Assembly (NCBI GenBank): GCA_947685225.1
Contig: CANTUV010000072.1
Location: 7,564,001 to 7,628,000, forward strand
DNA from: Garcia nutans
Lineage: Eukaryota > Streptophyta > Magnoliopsida > Malpighiales > Euphorbiaceae
Reading direction: 5' to 3'
Length of the DNA stretch: 64,000 nucleotides
The translations under genes and the position numbers were made by a program. Shown here piece after piece: positions 45,213-56,941 of this stretch (its first letter is position 1; each line of letters starts with the position of its first letter). The notes below the pieces were generated by a model. The model saw nothing but the letters and a program-made list of their open reading frames with translations. It did no database searches and was not told where the DNA came from.

Positions 45213-46088
45213 TGTAATATCCCAAAATTTTGGAAATATTAATTGTTGAAAATTAATTAAATGATTTAAAAGTATATATATATATGCAATTAAGTGAAAA
45301 GAAAAGAGAAAGGAAGGAGATGTGTAAATGATGTATATATGTAGATATATACAATATATACAACTCAACATGTTAATATGGTCAAAAGATATTTTAATTA
45401 TTAAAATAGTAATTAATTATGGATTGGAAGAGGATATTTGAGATTAATTATAATAATAATATATTGCTTGGTGGAGATCAAAAGAGAAAAAAGTGTGTGG
45501 TTAATAGTGAAGTGGTTGGTTTGAGTGAGTGGATTACTATCTTCTTCTTCTTCTTCCTTCTTCTTGGTAGCCGACCATCATCATCAAAAGGGAAAGAGAT
45601 TTTGCTTCTTGCTAACTCAATAAATTGAAGGATTTCAAGTGTTCAAGTTGGAGTTTTAAGGATTTTCTTCATATTTGGTAAGTCTTCAACTTGTTTCTTT
45701 GATTTCCTTTAGAAGTTTGTATGAGTTTATTGGATGTTTGGTGTAGTTATGCCTACGGTTGATTTTGGTATGTTTAAAGTTCTTTTGGCTAGTTTACTAT
45801 GAATTTGGGGTTGGATTGAAGAAAAAGGATTAAGTTTGGTGAAGAGTATAAAAGTGTTGGGTTGTGTAACTTTTGAGTTGTGAAGTATGGTTGTGATTGT
45901 GTATTTTTCTTGTAATTGAGTTGTATTGATGTTTATACAAGTATTATATGGTTTAATGATGGTTTTGGCTGAGTTTGTATGAGTTGAAAAGGTTCTTTTG
46001 AAAGATAATAGTTGGATGTGGTAATATTGCGTCGATATTAGGTTTTTGGCCTGACACGGCCATGTCTTTAGACGTGTCGATAGTTTTA
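45213..46088 (+). repeat. Element A 3' LTR, left part
   Basis: It matches 14077 onward from TGTAATATCCC to the first gacacggccatgtcttt unit. After gacgtgtcgatagttttatgg the similarity ends and a tatgagt-type array follows. The missing right part includes U5, the LTR end and the flanking LTR of G. Confidence 0.88.
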
Positions 46089-46669
46089 TGGTAAGTTTGA
46101 TATGAGTAAGTTTTACAGATGAAATTAGTTGTTTTAATCTTGATATGACTTTGTATTATTGATATGAGCTTGATATGAGTTAGTATGAGTTGGTATGGGT
46201 TTGATATGAGTGGGTATGAGTTGGTATGAGTATGATATGAGTTTATATTATTAATATGAGTTGGTATGAGTTGATATAAGTTTGGAATCAGTTAGTATGA
46301 GTTTGATATGAGTTAGTATGAGTTGATATGAGTTTTAAATTAGTATGATATGAGTTTGATATGAGTTGGTATGAGTTGATATAAGTTTGGAATCAGTTAG
46401 TATGAGTTTGATATGAGTTAGTATGAGTTGATATGAGTTTGAAATTAGTATGATATGAGTTTGATATGAGTTGGTATGAGTTACTATTATTTGTATGAGT
46501 TTGATATTACTTTAGTATGATTTGTATGAGTTTGTATCATTAATATGAGTTTGAGATGAGTTGGTATGGGTTAGTATGAGTTTGATATAGGTTGTTATGA
46601 GTTAGTATTATTGGTATGAGCTTTATATGAGTTTGGTATGAGTTGATATGAGTTTGATATGAGTTAGTA
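46089..46669. repeat. tatgagt-type tandem array
   Basis: About 580 bases of imperfect gatatgagttggtatgagtt units, with higher-order copies: a block of about 105 bases at about 46265-46370 is nearly repeated at about 46370-46475. It stands where the 5' LTR of A has single-copy sequence and ends at the start of H (the five bases tagta before 46670). No protein or RNA gene is visible in it. Confidence 0.88.
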
Positions 46670-49655
46670 TGTAATACCTCGATTTTTGATGTACTTTGGA
46701 ATAGTAGTTATGAGAGAGTATGTTGGTGAAATAGGTAAAGAAAATATAATAAAAGATAGATGTGTATGAAGGATGTTATATATATATATTGTATTTGAAA
46801 TATACGGGAAATATAAATACAATATATAAGACATATACATATATCAACATATACACCATATATACATGATGTATACATTGGTATAGAAAAAGTAAATTTT
46901 AAATAAATAATTAATAATAATAATGATAATGATAATAATGATAATAATGACAAGAGAAAGGAGAAATGAAAGTCAAAAAAAGGACAAATATTATTGGTGG
47001 GAAATTTTAGGTGAAAATAATTATATTATTTTATATATATAAGATAAGGATGGAAATTTAAAAGAGAGTTTTCTCTCTTTCTTTCTTCTTCTTCTTCTTC
47101 CTCTTTGAACGTGGGAATAGAGAGAGAGATAAGAGTTTGATTTTGTTCATAATCACACCAAATTCTTAAGAGTCTTAAGAGAATTGAAGGTGGATATTGA
47201 AGATTTGGCAAAGAATTCAAGTAAGTGCTCTTTTCCTTGAGCTAATTTTTATAGATTTTGAGTTTATATGTGATATGATTAGTGATAGAAAGTAATGATT
47301 AATTGAATATTATGATGATAATGAAATATTGAAGTATATATATATATATATGTGTGTGTTGAATTGGTGCTTAGATGATGAAAATATGATTATTTATGAG
47401 GATGATGATAAGTAGTTGAAATTGAGGAATAACGGTGATAAGGAAAAGAGTAAGGATTTAGTATAAATGAGTTGGGAATTGAGTAAATTGATACATGGAT
47501 GATTGTATAAATTAATTATATAATGATTATTATTATGATATGTTGGAGTTATATAAGTGTTGAGGTGAATTATGAACATAAACTAAGATGACGATTAAGG
47601 GTATTGTAGTATTGACTTTGGAATGATTGTGCTCATATGGATGAGAGTTCAAAATGCAGAACTTTTGCCTAACACGGCCATGTCGTTAGGCGTGTAAATG
47701 GTGCTGAGTTTAACATTGATGACACGACCATTAACACGGCCATGTCTCTGGACATGTCGTGGCTACTATGAGATAAGATAATTGACACGGCCATGAACAC
47801 GTCCATGTTGTTGGGCATGTCAAAGTTTCTGTAAGGCAGAATGAATGACACGGGCAGTGACATGCACATGTCATTGGAAGTGTCAATGCTTTTGTATGAA
47901 TGAGTTAATAACACGGTCATTAACACGCCCGTGTTGTTGGGCGTGTCACTTGAGAATAACTTTTTTGGTTGTTTTTCATTTGTAATTCCTATTTAAATGA
48001 TTTGAAAGTTAAGAATGCCTTAGAATGTGATACTAAATGGTCGTTTATGATCACATTTGGTATAAGCATTGAGAGAGAGTAGTTTGCCCAACCTTAGTGT
48101 TGAAAGGCAACTTGGAAGAGAAGGTTAGAGGAAGTTTTAAAGCTTATTTTGGAGTGTTTCATAAGGTAAGTACAAACTTGGAATAATTGCTTATATTTGT
48201 ATGACATTTGGACTTAACATATTTGGTTGGAAAATGTATTAAGTTACTTACTACATTGTTGGTGCATGAGTAATATGCTATATGATGTCACAAATGCATT
48301 ATATGTAATGTGAACTATGTGTAAAATATGATAATGACCCAAAATGTATGGGTAATGTAATTTGTTATTTATACATTAAAGATGGTATGTAAAGACATTG
48401 GTGATGACTATATTGATATAAATGAGATAATTGAGGCATTGTGCCTAGCTTGATCTTGAGAAAATGAGAAAGATATTGATAATGGAATTATGAAAGAATT
48501 GTGTGCCTAGTATGTTATTCAATTTTTAGAGTTTTGTGTTTGGCGGCATGCCTAAGACGTAACAGTCCCTTGAAGTTGGGTTGGGCTTGGTCCTTGAAGC
48601 CTAGTTGGGATGTTACATGCAGTCCCTTGAAGCTGGGTTGGGTCTAGCCCTTGAAGCCTAGTTAGAATGTTACATATGAGGTTATCCTCATTTTGATTAT
48701 GATTTGCCTTTAGGGATAGACACATGGTGTCATCTTTGGCCAAAGCAATAACTCTTGGATTTGAATATCATATTAGATTCTTTTGGGCTCATGCTTATGT
48801 TTATTTTTATGTGAATTATGAATTGTGGAATAATTGAGCAATATATTAAGATATAATGTTATGAGATATATGATAGTGATCATGGAATGATATGATCACA
48901 ATACATAAGAAAATTACTGAAAAGGAATGTGGCTTAAGAAAATATGCTAAATGATGAGAAATGAATTGTTGAAAGACTTGAGCAAAGCTAAGTCTTGATA
49001 TTGAAAATGAGATTATAAAAATATAATGTGATGTGTAATATGTATATGGGTGTGGAAATTGTGTGTATTGTTTCATGAATATTATGATAAGCCATCAAAT
49101 TGTGGCTTATGTTAAAGATATATATATATATATAAATTATGAAATTAGTGAAAAGATATGAAAAGTGCATTGAAAATAAAAAACATGATAAGAATATGAT
49201 AATAAATGATGTTAGTATGTGAGTATGATTTTCTGTAATGTATGTATATAATATTTATATGTACTACTAATCTTTCGAGCTTAGCACGGTTATGTAAAAG
49301 TATTTATATATGGTTGATCTGGGAGTCAAACAGTTGTGCCACAAGAAGAGTAAGAGTATTTTGAGGCCAACTAGAAGGTGGTGAATACATGTATAATTTT
49401 ATTATGCTATATTTTGATCAAAATGTATATGTACATAAGTGAATTTCGAAAAAGACAATGTAATTTATATATGTGTAATATAATCAAAAGTATAATGGTT
49501 TTGTAAATATTCTTTAATTAAAAATATATCATTGTTATGGAACTAAGGTAAGGGATTTAAACAATACTGAAACATAACATCCTTATATTTTATATATGTA
49601 TTATATGTATACATGGTATATGTATAGTACTTATATAGAGTATATGGGTGTTACA
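46670..49655 (+). repeat. Element H LTR (2986 bp)
   Basis: TGTAATACCTC to GTGTTACA. Landmarks: CT-rich block (47069-47105), donor-like attcaagtaagtgctc (intron start 47221), aacacggccatgtc array (47671-47947), a second donor-like cataaggtaagtac (48168-48181), inverted-repeat cassette (48506-48776) enclosing ccttgaagcctagttggg repeats, and a decayed cgagcttagcacgg block (about 49276-49290). Confidence 0.85.
48506..48776. repeat. Inverted-repeat-bounded minisatellite cassette, element H
   Basis: Left arm cctagtatgttattcaattt + ttagagtt and right arm aactcttggatttgaat + atcatattaga pair at about 21 of 28 positions. Enclosed are two ccttgaagtt/gcctagttggg repeats separated by gatgttacat. Confidence 0.65.
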
Positions 49656-51111
49656 ATTATTTTGGTATCAGAGCTTAGGTTTGAGATTCTTAACCTAAAG
49701 AGATTTTTTTTAAAAAAAAAGAAAGAGATGGAAATTTCTAAAAAAAAAATGAAACTTGTGATACATGCATATGCATTAACATTTAGGTTGGTCTCGAATG
49801 TGGCATTATGTGATTTGTGATGTGATATATTTGAATTACATGAGTTGGATGATAGTGTGTGAATGAGGCTTTACATGAAAGTAAAGCTAGAGAAAGAAAT
49901 GATATGGAAAAATTTGTATAAGTTTAATTGATAAATTAAAGAATTGGAGTTTACTAAAGTAAAACTAATTTTGAAATTATTGATTATTGAAATGCATTTG
50001 TGAAATAGGTTATAAGAGAATGAATATGAGAATAATGTTGGAAATGTTCTTTAATTAAAAATATATCATTGTTATGGAACTAAGGTAAGGGATTTAAACA
50101 ATACTGAAACGTGACATCCTTATATTTTATATATGTATTGTATGTATACAGGGTATATGTATGGTACTTATATAGAGTATATGCGTGTTACAATTATTTT
50201 GGTATCAGAGCTAAGGTTTGAGATTCTCAACCTAAGGAGATTTTTAAAAAAAAGAAAGAGATGGAAATTTCTAAAAAAAAATTGAAACTTGTGATACATG
50301 CATATGCATTAACATTTAGGTTGGTCTCGGATGTGGCATTATGTGATTTGTGATGTGATATATTTGAATTACATGAGTTGGATGATAGTGTGTGAATGAG
50401 GCTTTACATGAAAGTAAAGCTAGAGAAAGAAATGATATGGAAAAATTTGTATAAGTTTAATTGATAAATTAAAGAATTGGAGTTTACTAAAGTAAAACTA
50501 ATTTTGAAATTATTGATTATTGAAATGCATTTGTGAAATAGGTTATAAGAGAATGAATATGAGAATAATGTTGGAAATGTTCTTTAATTAAAAATATATC
50601 ATTGTTATGGAACTAAGGTAAGGGATTTAAACAATACTGAAACGTGACATCCTTATATTTTATATATGTATTGTATGTATACAGGGTATATGTATGGTAC
50701 TTATATAGAGTATATGCGTGTTACAATTATTTTGGTATCAGAGCTAAGGTTTGAGATTCTCAACCTAAGGAGATTTTTAAAAAAAGAAAGAGATGGAAAT
50801 TTCTAAAAAAAAATTGAAACTTGTGATACATGCATATGCATTAACATCTAGGTTGGTCTCGGATGTGGCATTATGTGATTTGTGATGTGATATATTTGAA
50901 TTACATGAGTTGGATGATAGTTTGTGAATGAGGCTTTACATGAAAGTAAAGCTAGAGAAAGAAATGATATGGAAAAATTTGTATAAGTTTAATTGATAAA
51001 TTAAAGAATTGGAGTTTACTAAAGTAAAACTAATTTCGAAATTATTGATTATTGAAATGCATTTGTGAAATAGGTTATAAGAGAATGAATATGAGAATAA
51101 TGTTGGAAATG
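49510..51111 (+). repeat. Tandem triplication of LTR end, primer site and leader (about 535 bp units)
   Basis: Three units: 49510-50046, 50047-50579 and 50580-51111. Each contains the last about 145 bases of the LTR, tgttaca, the primer site TGGTATCAGAGC and about 370 bases of leader. Units 2 and 3 share changes (for example cgtgacatcc, gcgtgttac, agagctaagg) that unit 1 lacks (cataacatcc, gggtgttac, agagcttagg). So the last duplication was of unit 2 or 3. Confidence 0.93.
49663..49699 (+). other. Element H primer-binding site and hairpin, first copy
   Basis: TGGTATCAGAGC (49663-49674) is seven bases after the LTR end. TTAGGTT ... AACCTAA forms the adjacent stem; relative to C the stem changes C to T and its partner G to A, keeping the pair. 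The site is repeated at about 50199-50210 and 50733-50744. Confidence 0.85.
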
Positions 51112-51299
51112 AGTTAAAAAAAATCATCAAGATTTAAGTAAGTACCTCTTCTCTAAAGCTTGGTTCTCTTTCTAATAAAGACTGTGTTTGGATTGCTAGA
51201 GAGAGAAAATATTGTTTGATTGTTAAAATGGGTAGATATGTTATTAAAATGAAGAGAGTATGGGGGAATATTGGGTTGGTTGATTGATATGGACAAGGT
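51112..51299. other. Unassigned junction segment
   Basis: Between the triplication and recognisable TR-GAG LTR sequence. It contains atcatcaagatttaagtaagtacctc, which resembles the donor region of a chromovirus LTR, but there is too little to assign. No gene is seen. Confidence 0.35.
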
Positions 51300-52934
51300 G
51301 TGAAAATTTAGGGTTTAGTTATGTAAAGTTAAGGTTTTTAAAAATAGATGATGTTGGTTAATGTGAGGAGATATATTACTGTTATTTTAATGCAAATATT
51401 GTGATTTTAATATTAGCAAAATTTAGGGTTTACTATTTTGATTTTGAGAGAATTAGGGTTTTTGGTGTTTCAAAAATTATGTTTGATTTTAGGATTTGAG
51501 AAAACAATTTATAGTCTTATAAAGCTTTATATGATTTTTTAGAACCTGTAAGATAAATTTAGGGTTTGGACATTTAACAAAAACATTTGGGAATTTTGGA
51601 AAAAAGTGAAAGGAAAATAGTTTAGGGTTTTTTAAAAGCTTTTGGAAATATGAAAAACGTTTTAAGGTTTTTGGAAACAAAAGAGTATTTTTTTTAGGAT
51701 TCTTAGAAATAAAAGGATCAATTTAGGGTTTTAAATTTTAGAAGAAACAAAATTAGGGTTCTTGAGTTTTAAAAGAAACAGAGGGAATCATTTAAGATTT
51801 TTGGAAAACAAAGAAACAGATTCAGGTTTTTAAGGTATTTAGAAATAGAGGTAATCATTTAAGGCTTTTGGAAACGAAGATCAAGTTATTACTTCTTCAA
51901 AGATCCAAGTTTTGCATGTCTAATCTTATGAATCAAATAAAGAACGAAGCTACTGTAAGAAATAAAAAGAAATTAAAGATTCAAACCTTCGTTCGTTGGT
52001 TCTGCCAAAAATTGCTTCTTAGATTAATAAGGAAAAAGGCAAGGTTGCTGCCTTTAATAGCTTGATTTCTTGCTTGCTTCTTCTCTTCTAAAAAGTCCGA
52101 TCAATTTGTAAAGTTTCAGTTCAAAATCCAAGTCCCAGTCCAAAGTCCGATTCCTCCTCTCAAAAATTCCTCCAAAAAAGTCCTCTAATTCCAGTCCAAA
52201 TCCCAAGTTTAAAAGTTTTCAAGTATCCCAGTTCAAAAGTTCCAAGGTTCGATCTTTTTCACTGCCAAATTTTAAAAGTCCTATCTCCTCCGTTAATGTT
52301 TTCCTCTTGTTAATGTTTTCTCCCCTGTTAATGTTTTCCTCTTGTTAATGTTTTCTACCCCTTTTTTTGAATTCTGAAACGTTAATATTTATAGCTGACC
52401 CTCACTCAGAATCCTTAACCTAATATAAATCAGTCCCTAAAACAAATTCTAGTTGAATTAGGAAACGTATTGAACCCATGTCGACCTGGTTGCCCTAGGT
52501 CAACATGAGACCAACCTCATGTTGACCTTGGACTGCCCAAGTCGACATGAGGCATGCTCATGTCGACCTTGGGCTGCCAAGGTCGACATGAAGCATGCTC
52601 ATGTCGACCTAGCTTGCCAAGGTCGACATGAAGCATGCTCATGTCGACCTAGCTTGCCAACCTCATGTCGATCTGGACTGCCAGATCGAATGTCTCCTCG
52701 GCCGGCCTCACTCAAATTATTCTGGCCTCTTTTAACTTATGGACCGAAAAGTTTTAATTTGAGCCAATTCCACTTGATTTTAGGGTTTTACAATTGAATT
52801 TATGTCTCTTTAATCCGAACAAACTCCTTTAAAAATTATAAACTAGGTTTAAATATTTAAAGTCGGATCAAATTTATTTTGGCATCCTTTAATTAGAACC
52901 GTATTAAATTGGGGTCAAAAATTAAGGGTCTACA
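51300..52934 (-). repeat. TR-GAG LTR fragment (B/D family), minus strand
   Basis: Same order of blocks as 17220-18708: TTTAGGG-variant block (51300-51850), gaagctactgt...ttggttctgccaaaaattg (51945-52020; B has ttggttccaccaaattg), ttaatgtttt repeats (52295-52360), palindromic gtcgacatgag repeats (52477-52690), and the end aattaagggtctaca at 52934, which is the intact family end. The left edge is uncertain. Confidence 0.8.
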
Positions 52935-53761
52935 CTAGGCACACAATTTATTCATATTTCTCATTTATATCGATATCAATTCATTTCATAATTTATTCAT
53001 ACCTTATGAAACACTCCAAAATAAGCTTTAAAACTTCCTCTAACCTTCTCTTCCAAGTTTCTCTTCAACACTAAGGTTGGGCAAACTACTCTCTCTCAAT
53101 TGCTATACCAAATGCTATCATAAACAACCATAAAGTATCACATTATAAGGCATTCTTAACATTCAAAACATTTAAATAGGAATTACAAATGAAAAATAAC
53201 AAAAAGAGTTATTCTCAAGTGACACACCCAACAACACGGGCGTGTTGATGGCCGTGTCATTAACTCATTCATACAGAAGCATTGACATGTCCAATGACAT
53301 AGGCATGTTAATGCCCGTGTTATTCATTCTACCTTATAGAAATATTGACACGCCCATCAACACAGGCATGTTCATGGGCATGTCAATTATCATATCTCAC
53401 GGTAGCCACGACACGTCCAATGACATGGCCGTGTTAATGGTCATGTCAATTAACGTTAAACTCAGCATCGTTGACATGCCCAATGACATGGCCGTGTCAC
53501 TGGCCATGTTAGGCAAAAGTTCAGCATTTCCATCTCTTAACCATATGAACACAATTATTCCAAAATCAATACTACAACTCCCTTAATCATCATCTTAATT
53601 TACATTCATAACTCACCCATCAATTCAACACTTTTATAACTCCAACATATCGTAATAATAATCATTATATAATTCATTTATAAAATCATCCATTTGTCAA
53701 TTTACTCAATTCCCAACTCATTTATACTAAACCCTTAATCTTCAATTTCAACTACTCATCA
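52935..53761 (-). repeat. Inverted piece of an H-type LTR
   Basis: It is the complement of about 47540-48516 of H: ctaggcacacaatttattc at the left edge is the arm of the inverted-repeat cassette, the gacacgg array is at 53221-53517, and tccaacatatcgtaataata at about 53640 matches the complement of 47535-47545. It starts exactly where the TR-GAG LTR ends and is cut at 53761 by element E. Confidence 0.8.
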
Positions 53762-56700
53762 TGTAACATCCTAAAATTTTTGAAAATTTCTAATTTTTGA
53801 AAAATTTGATAAAATAAATTATAATTTAAAAGGATAAATTAAATTAATGGTTTTAAATAAAAAATGAAGGGATTTTAAATGAAAAAGTGGAATATATATG
53901 TGATATGTATGCAAAATATACATAATATATAAAAGTCAATACTTTTTTAAAGAAAAGGGTATTTTAGTAATTAAATCTTATAAATTCAAAATTAATAAAA
54001 TAATTCAAAAATAAATTATTTTTGAATGGAAGAGAGAAATTAGGACTTTTAATTTATTAAATAAATAATTAAATAAATTATTATTAAATTATTTTAATAT
54101 ATATATATATGGTTTTAAAAAATATGAAAGGAAATATTAAAAGTCTTCATCTTCTTCTTCTTCTTCTTCTTCTTCTTCAAGGGCCGAATTCCATGGGAGT
54201 TAGACCAATGATTTTACTTCTTCCATACTCCATAAATTGAAGGATTTAACAAGTTTCAAGTGAATTTTTGGTGATTTCCACCAAAATTAGTAAGTTTCCA
54301 TCTCTTTTCTTTGAATTCCATGGAAGATTGTATTATGTGAGTTTTGAAGTTTTGATGTAGCATGTTATAATTATTGGAAGTGGTGTGTATGATGTTATTT
54401 TGGGTAGTTAACAATGATTCTAAGGTTAGATTGAAGAGATGATGGAGTTTTGTTAAAGAATGATGAAGAGAGAGAATTTAGGGTTATGGATTTTTGGAGT
54501 TTTGAAAACATGAAGTTTAATTGTGCAAATTGGTTCTAAATGAGTTGTTTTGATTCATAAATAAGTATTTTAAAGTCAAATATTGGATTTGGTGGTGTTG
54601 GGTTGGAGTTTGAGAATGGAAGTGGAGATTTAGGGTTTTGGAAAAGTGATTTTCCAAAGTGGTTGAATTGTGTGATTTTATTTGTTTAAGCATGTTTTTT
54701 AGTGTTAAAAGTGATGAATATAAGCTTGGAATGAGTAATGGATTGTGTTGGAATGGAAAACCTTCAATGGGGGAAGGTTATGCCATTTTTAAGATTTTGT
54801 GTATAAGAGTGTATTTTTTTAATGTAAATGATTTAAATGTATTAAAATATGTTTTTAATTATATAAATAAACTTAAAACACTAATTTAATTGTAGTAGAA
54901 TGGAATTCTAATGTTGAAGTAAGAAAAGGCTAAATTTTTAAAAATTTGTAGGAGTGATGTGTAATTATGGTTTAACGTTGGAAATACCATTAAATGTGAT
55001 ACTAAATGATTATTTGCTATCACATTTGGTTTAGGCATTGAGGAAGGTTGATTTGTTTCATCCAAGTGGTGAAGGGCAAGCTGAAAAGATTAGGTTGGAG
55101 GTTGTTTTAAGCTTGCTTTGGCTTGCTAGTGGAGGTATGTACAAACTTTGAATATAATGTTTATATTTGCATAACATTTGAACTTAGCACATTTTGGTTG
55201 AAAAATGTGTTAAGCTACTTGGTTTATTGATTGTGTATGAAAAATATGCTATGACATTTGTAATGTCATATATGTGTTAAATGCATTGTGAAAAGCCATT
55301 GATAATGGCTAAATTGTGTAAAATGTGAAATATGTATATTATGTGAAAATACCCAAAGTAATTGGGTAATGTGTTGTGAATGCAAAAATGAGATATGTGG
55401 TATAATGAAATGAATTGATATTGATAAAAATGAGAGAAGTGAGAAAAATGAAAAAGATGTGAAAAATGAGAAAAGTGAGAAAAAAAATGTGAAAAAAAGG
55501 CAATGTGCCCAGATTGAATATGTGAAAGTGAGAAAGAGATTAATAATGAGAAATATGACTAAATTGTATGCCTAGTATGTTATTCAATTTTTAGAGTTCT
55601 GGATTTGGTGGCATGCCTATGATTGCCTAAGGGCTAAACACTGGAATGGTGAAAAGACTGGGTCGTAAGCCAGGCCAGCTGATAAATATGATGTTTTTGG
55701 GGTGAAAAGAATGGGTCGTAAGCCTCAAAAATTGTAGCAGTCTAGCCGGGTTGAGGACCAAGATACTGGGGCCTAAGGGTCTAGCCGGGTTGAGGTCTAA
55801 GAGACTAGGGCTGTTACATTATCCATGGATATATTGCCTATGGGGCTAGACACATGGTATCATTATGGAACAAAGCAGTAACTCTGAAATTTGAATAGCA
55901 TATTAGATCCTTTTTAGGCCCATGCTTGTCTTTGTTTTAATGTGAATTATGAATTGTGATACAATTGAGCAATATAATTTTATGAGTTGTGATTATGAAA
56001 TATTTGAAAAAAAAATATAAGAAAGTGGAATGATGTGACATCTATATGCATTGTGCATTGGCATTGCATTGAGTTTTATTATTATTATCAAAGTTTGTAC
56101 CACTAGGCTTCGGCTTAACGCGATTGTTTCCATCTCGCAGGTGACAAGGTAGACCCAGCTGAGCTAAAGAGTACTTCTAGACCAGGTCGGGTCTAGACTT
56201 TTAGTTGAGCTTGTTGAGTTGCTATCGAGATCAGAAACACTGCCAACAGCATGTATATATTTTTATGTTATTGTACATTTTGAGTATTATGCATAATATA
56301 TTATGTTTTGAATTTTACGTATTGTTTATTATAAAGAATGTTTGGGTCAATGTATTTGAAATAGGTGAGTAAGTGTGTTTTAAATTATATACATATCTAT
56401 ATATATATATAAATGTTTGAGAAACTTGGTGAAATTGAGAAGTATGGTTGAGATGGTGATTTGAAATTATTTGGGAGTGTTTTCTTTTTGCAGGTTGAGT
56501 AATTGCTAAATTTTGGGATGTCCAAATTACAAACAAAACTCTAGCGAATTTTTTCCAGAGATTTTTATATATATTATTTGTTTTGGGTTCTTATAACAAG
56601 TAAATAATATTTATATTCTATTAAATTTTATATATTTAGAATTTGAAATTTTAAATGGGAAATGTGAAAATTTTTTATTAAATCGGTCTATGATATTTTT

Positions 56701-56771
56701 GTACCGTATATGCATATTTTACATATGCTGGAAATATATATTATACGTATAAAGGGTATAAGGGTGTTACA
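53762..56771 (+). repeat. Element E 5' LTR (3010 bp)
   Basis: TGTAACATCC to GGTGTTACA. Landmarks: TA-rich tract and cttcttctt block (54090-54180), donor-like aaattagtaagtttcc (intron start 54290), inverted-repeat cassette (55572-55905) around gggtcgtaagcc and gtctagccgggttgagg repeats, and an acgcgat...atctcgcagg hairpin (about 56119-56142). No gacacggcc array is seen here, unlike A, C and H. Confidence 0.88.
55572..55905. repeat. Inverted-repeat-bounded minisatellite cassette, element E
   Basis: Left arm cctagtatgttattcaattt + ttagagtt, right arm aactctgaaatttgaatagc + atattaga: about 23 of 28 positions pair and most of the rest are G-U-type. The enclosed repeats (tctagccgggttgagg, gggtcgtaagcc) differ completely from those in C and H. 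Confidence 0.7.
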
Positions 56772-56778
56772 TTTGTTT

Positions 56779-56815
56779 TGGTATCAGAGCCTAGGTTTGA
56801 GGTTCTTGACCTAGG
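56779..56815 (+). other. Element E primer-binding site (tRNA-iMet) and hairpin
   Basis: TGGTATCAGAGCC seven bases after the LTR. CCTAGGT ... ACCTAGG (56790-56815) is the adjacent stem. About 60 bases on, catgcattggcactggcag is shared with element A, a candidate packaging-signal block. Confidence 0.9.
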
Positions 56816-56941
56816 TGAGATGATAGAGAGAGAAAATGGGGGATTTGAAAAATATTTTTTAATTGTAATACATGCATTGGCACTGGCAGTTTCTGATATC
56901 TGACGTAGTATTTTCTGCTTTGTTTGCAGATATAGGTAGTT

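Larger units (their letters stand above)
14077..46088 (+). mobile_element. Element A: Tekay-like chromovirus split by elements B and D
   Basis: The 5' LTR is 14077-15661, the primer site 15669-15680, gag 15835-16486 plus 35871-36716, pol 42266-45164, the polypurine tract 45200-45212, and the 3' LTR starts at 45213. B separates the two gag parts with an exact gggtt duplication. D sits between the protease and the RT. The two LTR starts agree closely (TGTAATATCCCAAAATTTTG). The 3' LTR loses homology to the 5' LTR at about 46088, where a tandem array begins, so the right end and right target duplication are not visible. Confidence 0.85.
46670..51111 (+). mobile_element. Element H: Tekay-like element, LTR and leader only
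   Basis: LTR 46670-49655 with an initiator-Met primer site, then a leader that has been copied three times in tandem. No gag follows; unrelated TR-GAG LTR sequence takes over after 51111. Either the rest of H lies beyond the window behind further insertions, or it was deleted. Confidence 0.75.
54290..56939 (+). other. Candidate leader intron of element E
   Basis: Donor aaatta|gtaagtt at 54290. Acceptor ttttctgctttgtttgcag ends at 56939, two bases before the gag ATG at 56942-56944. A branch-point-like ctgac is at 56900-56904, 36 bases from the acceptor. Splicing would remove the primer site and 2.65 kb with many ATGs. No RNA evidence is available. Confidence 0.5.

Noticed and set aside
46670..53761. 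H LTR and the inverted H piece as the two ends of one inverted structure
   Set aside because: The inverted piece is partial, is bounded by other elements, and differs from the H LTR at many bases. Two independent copies explain it better.
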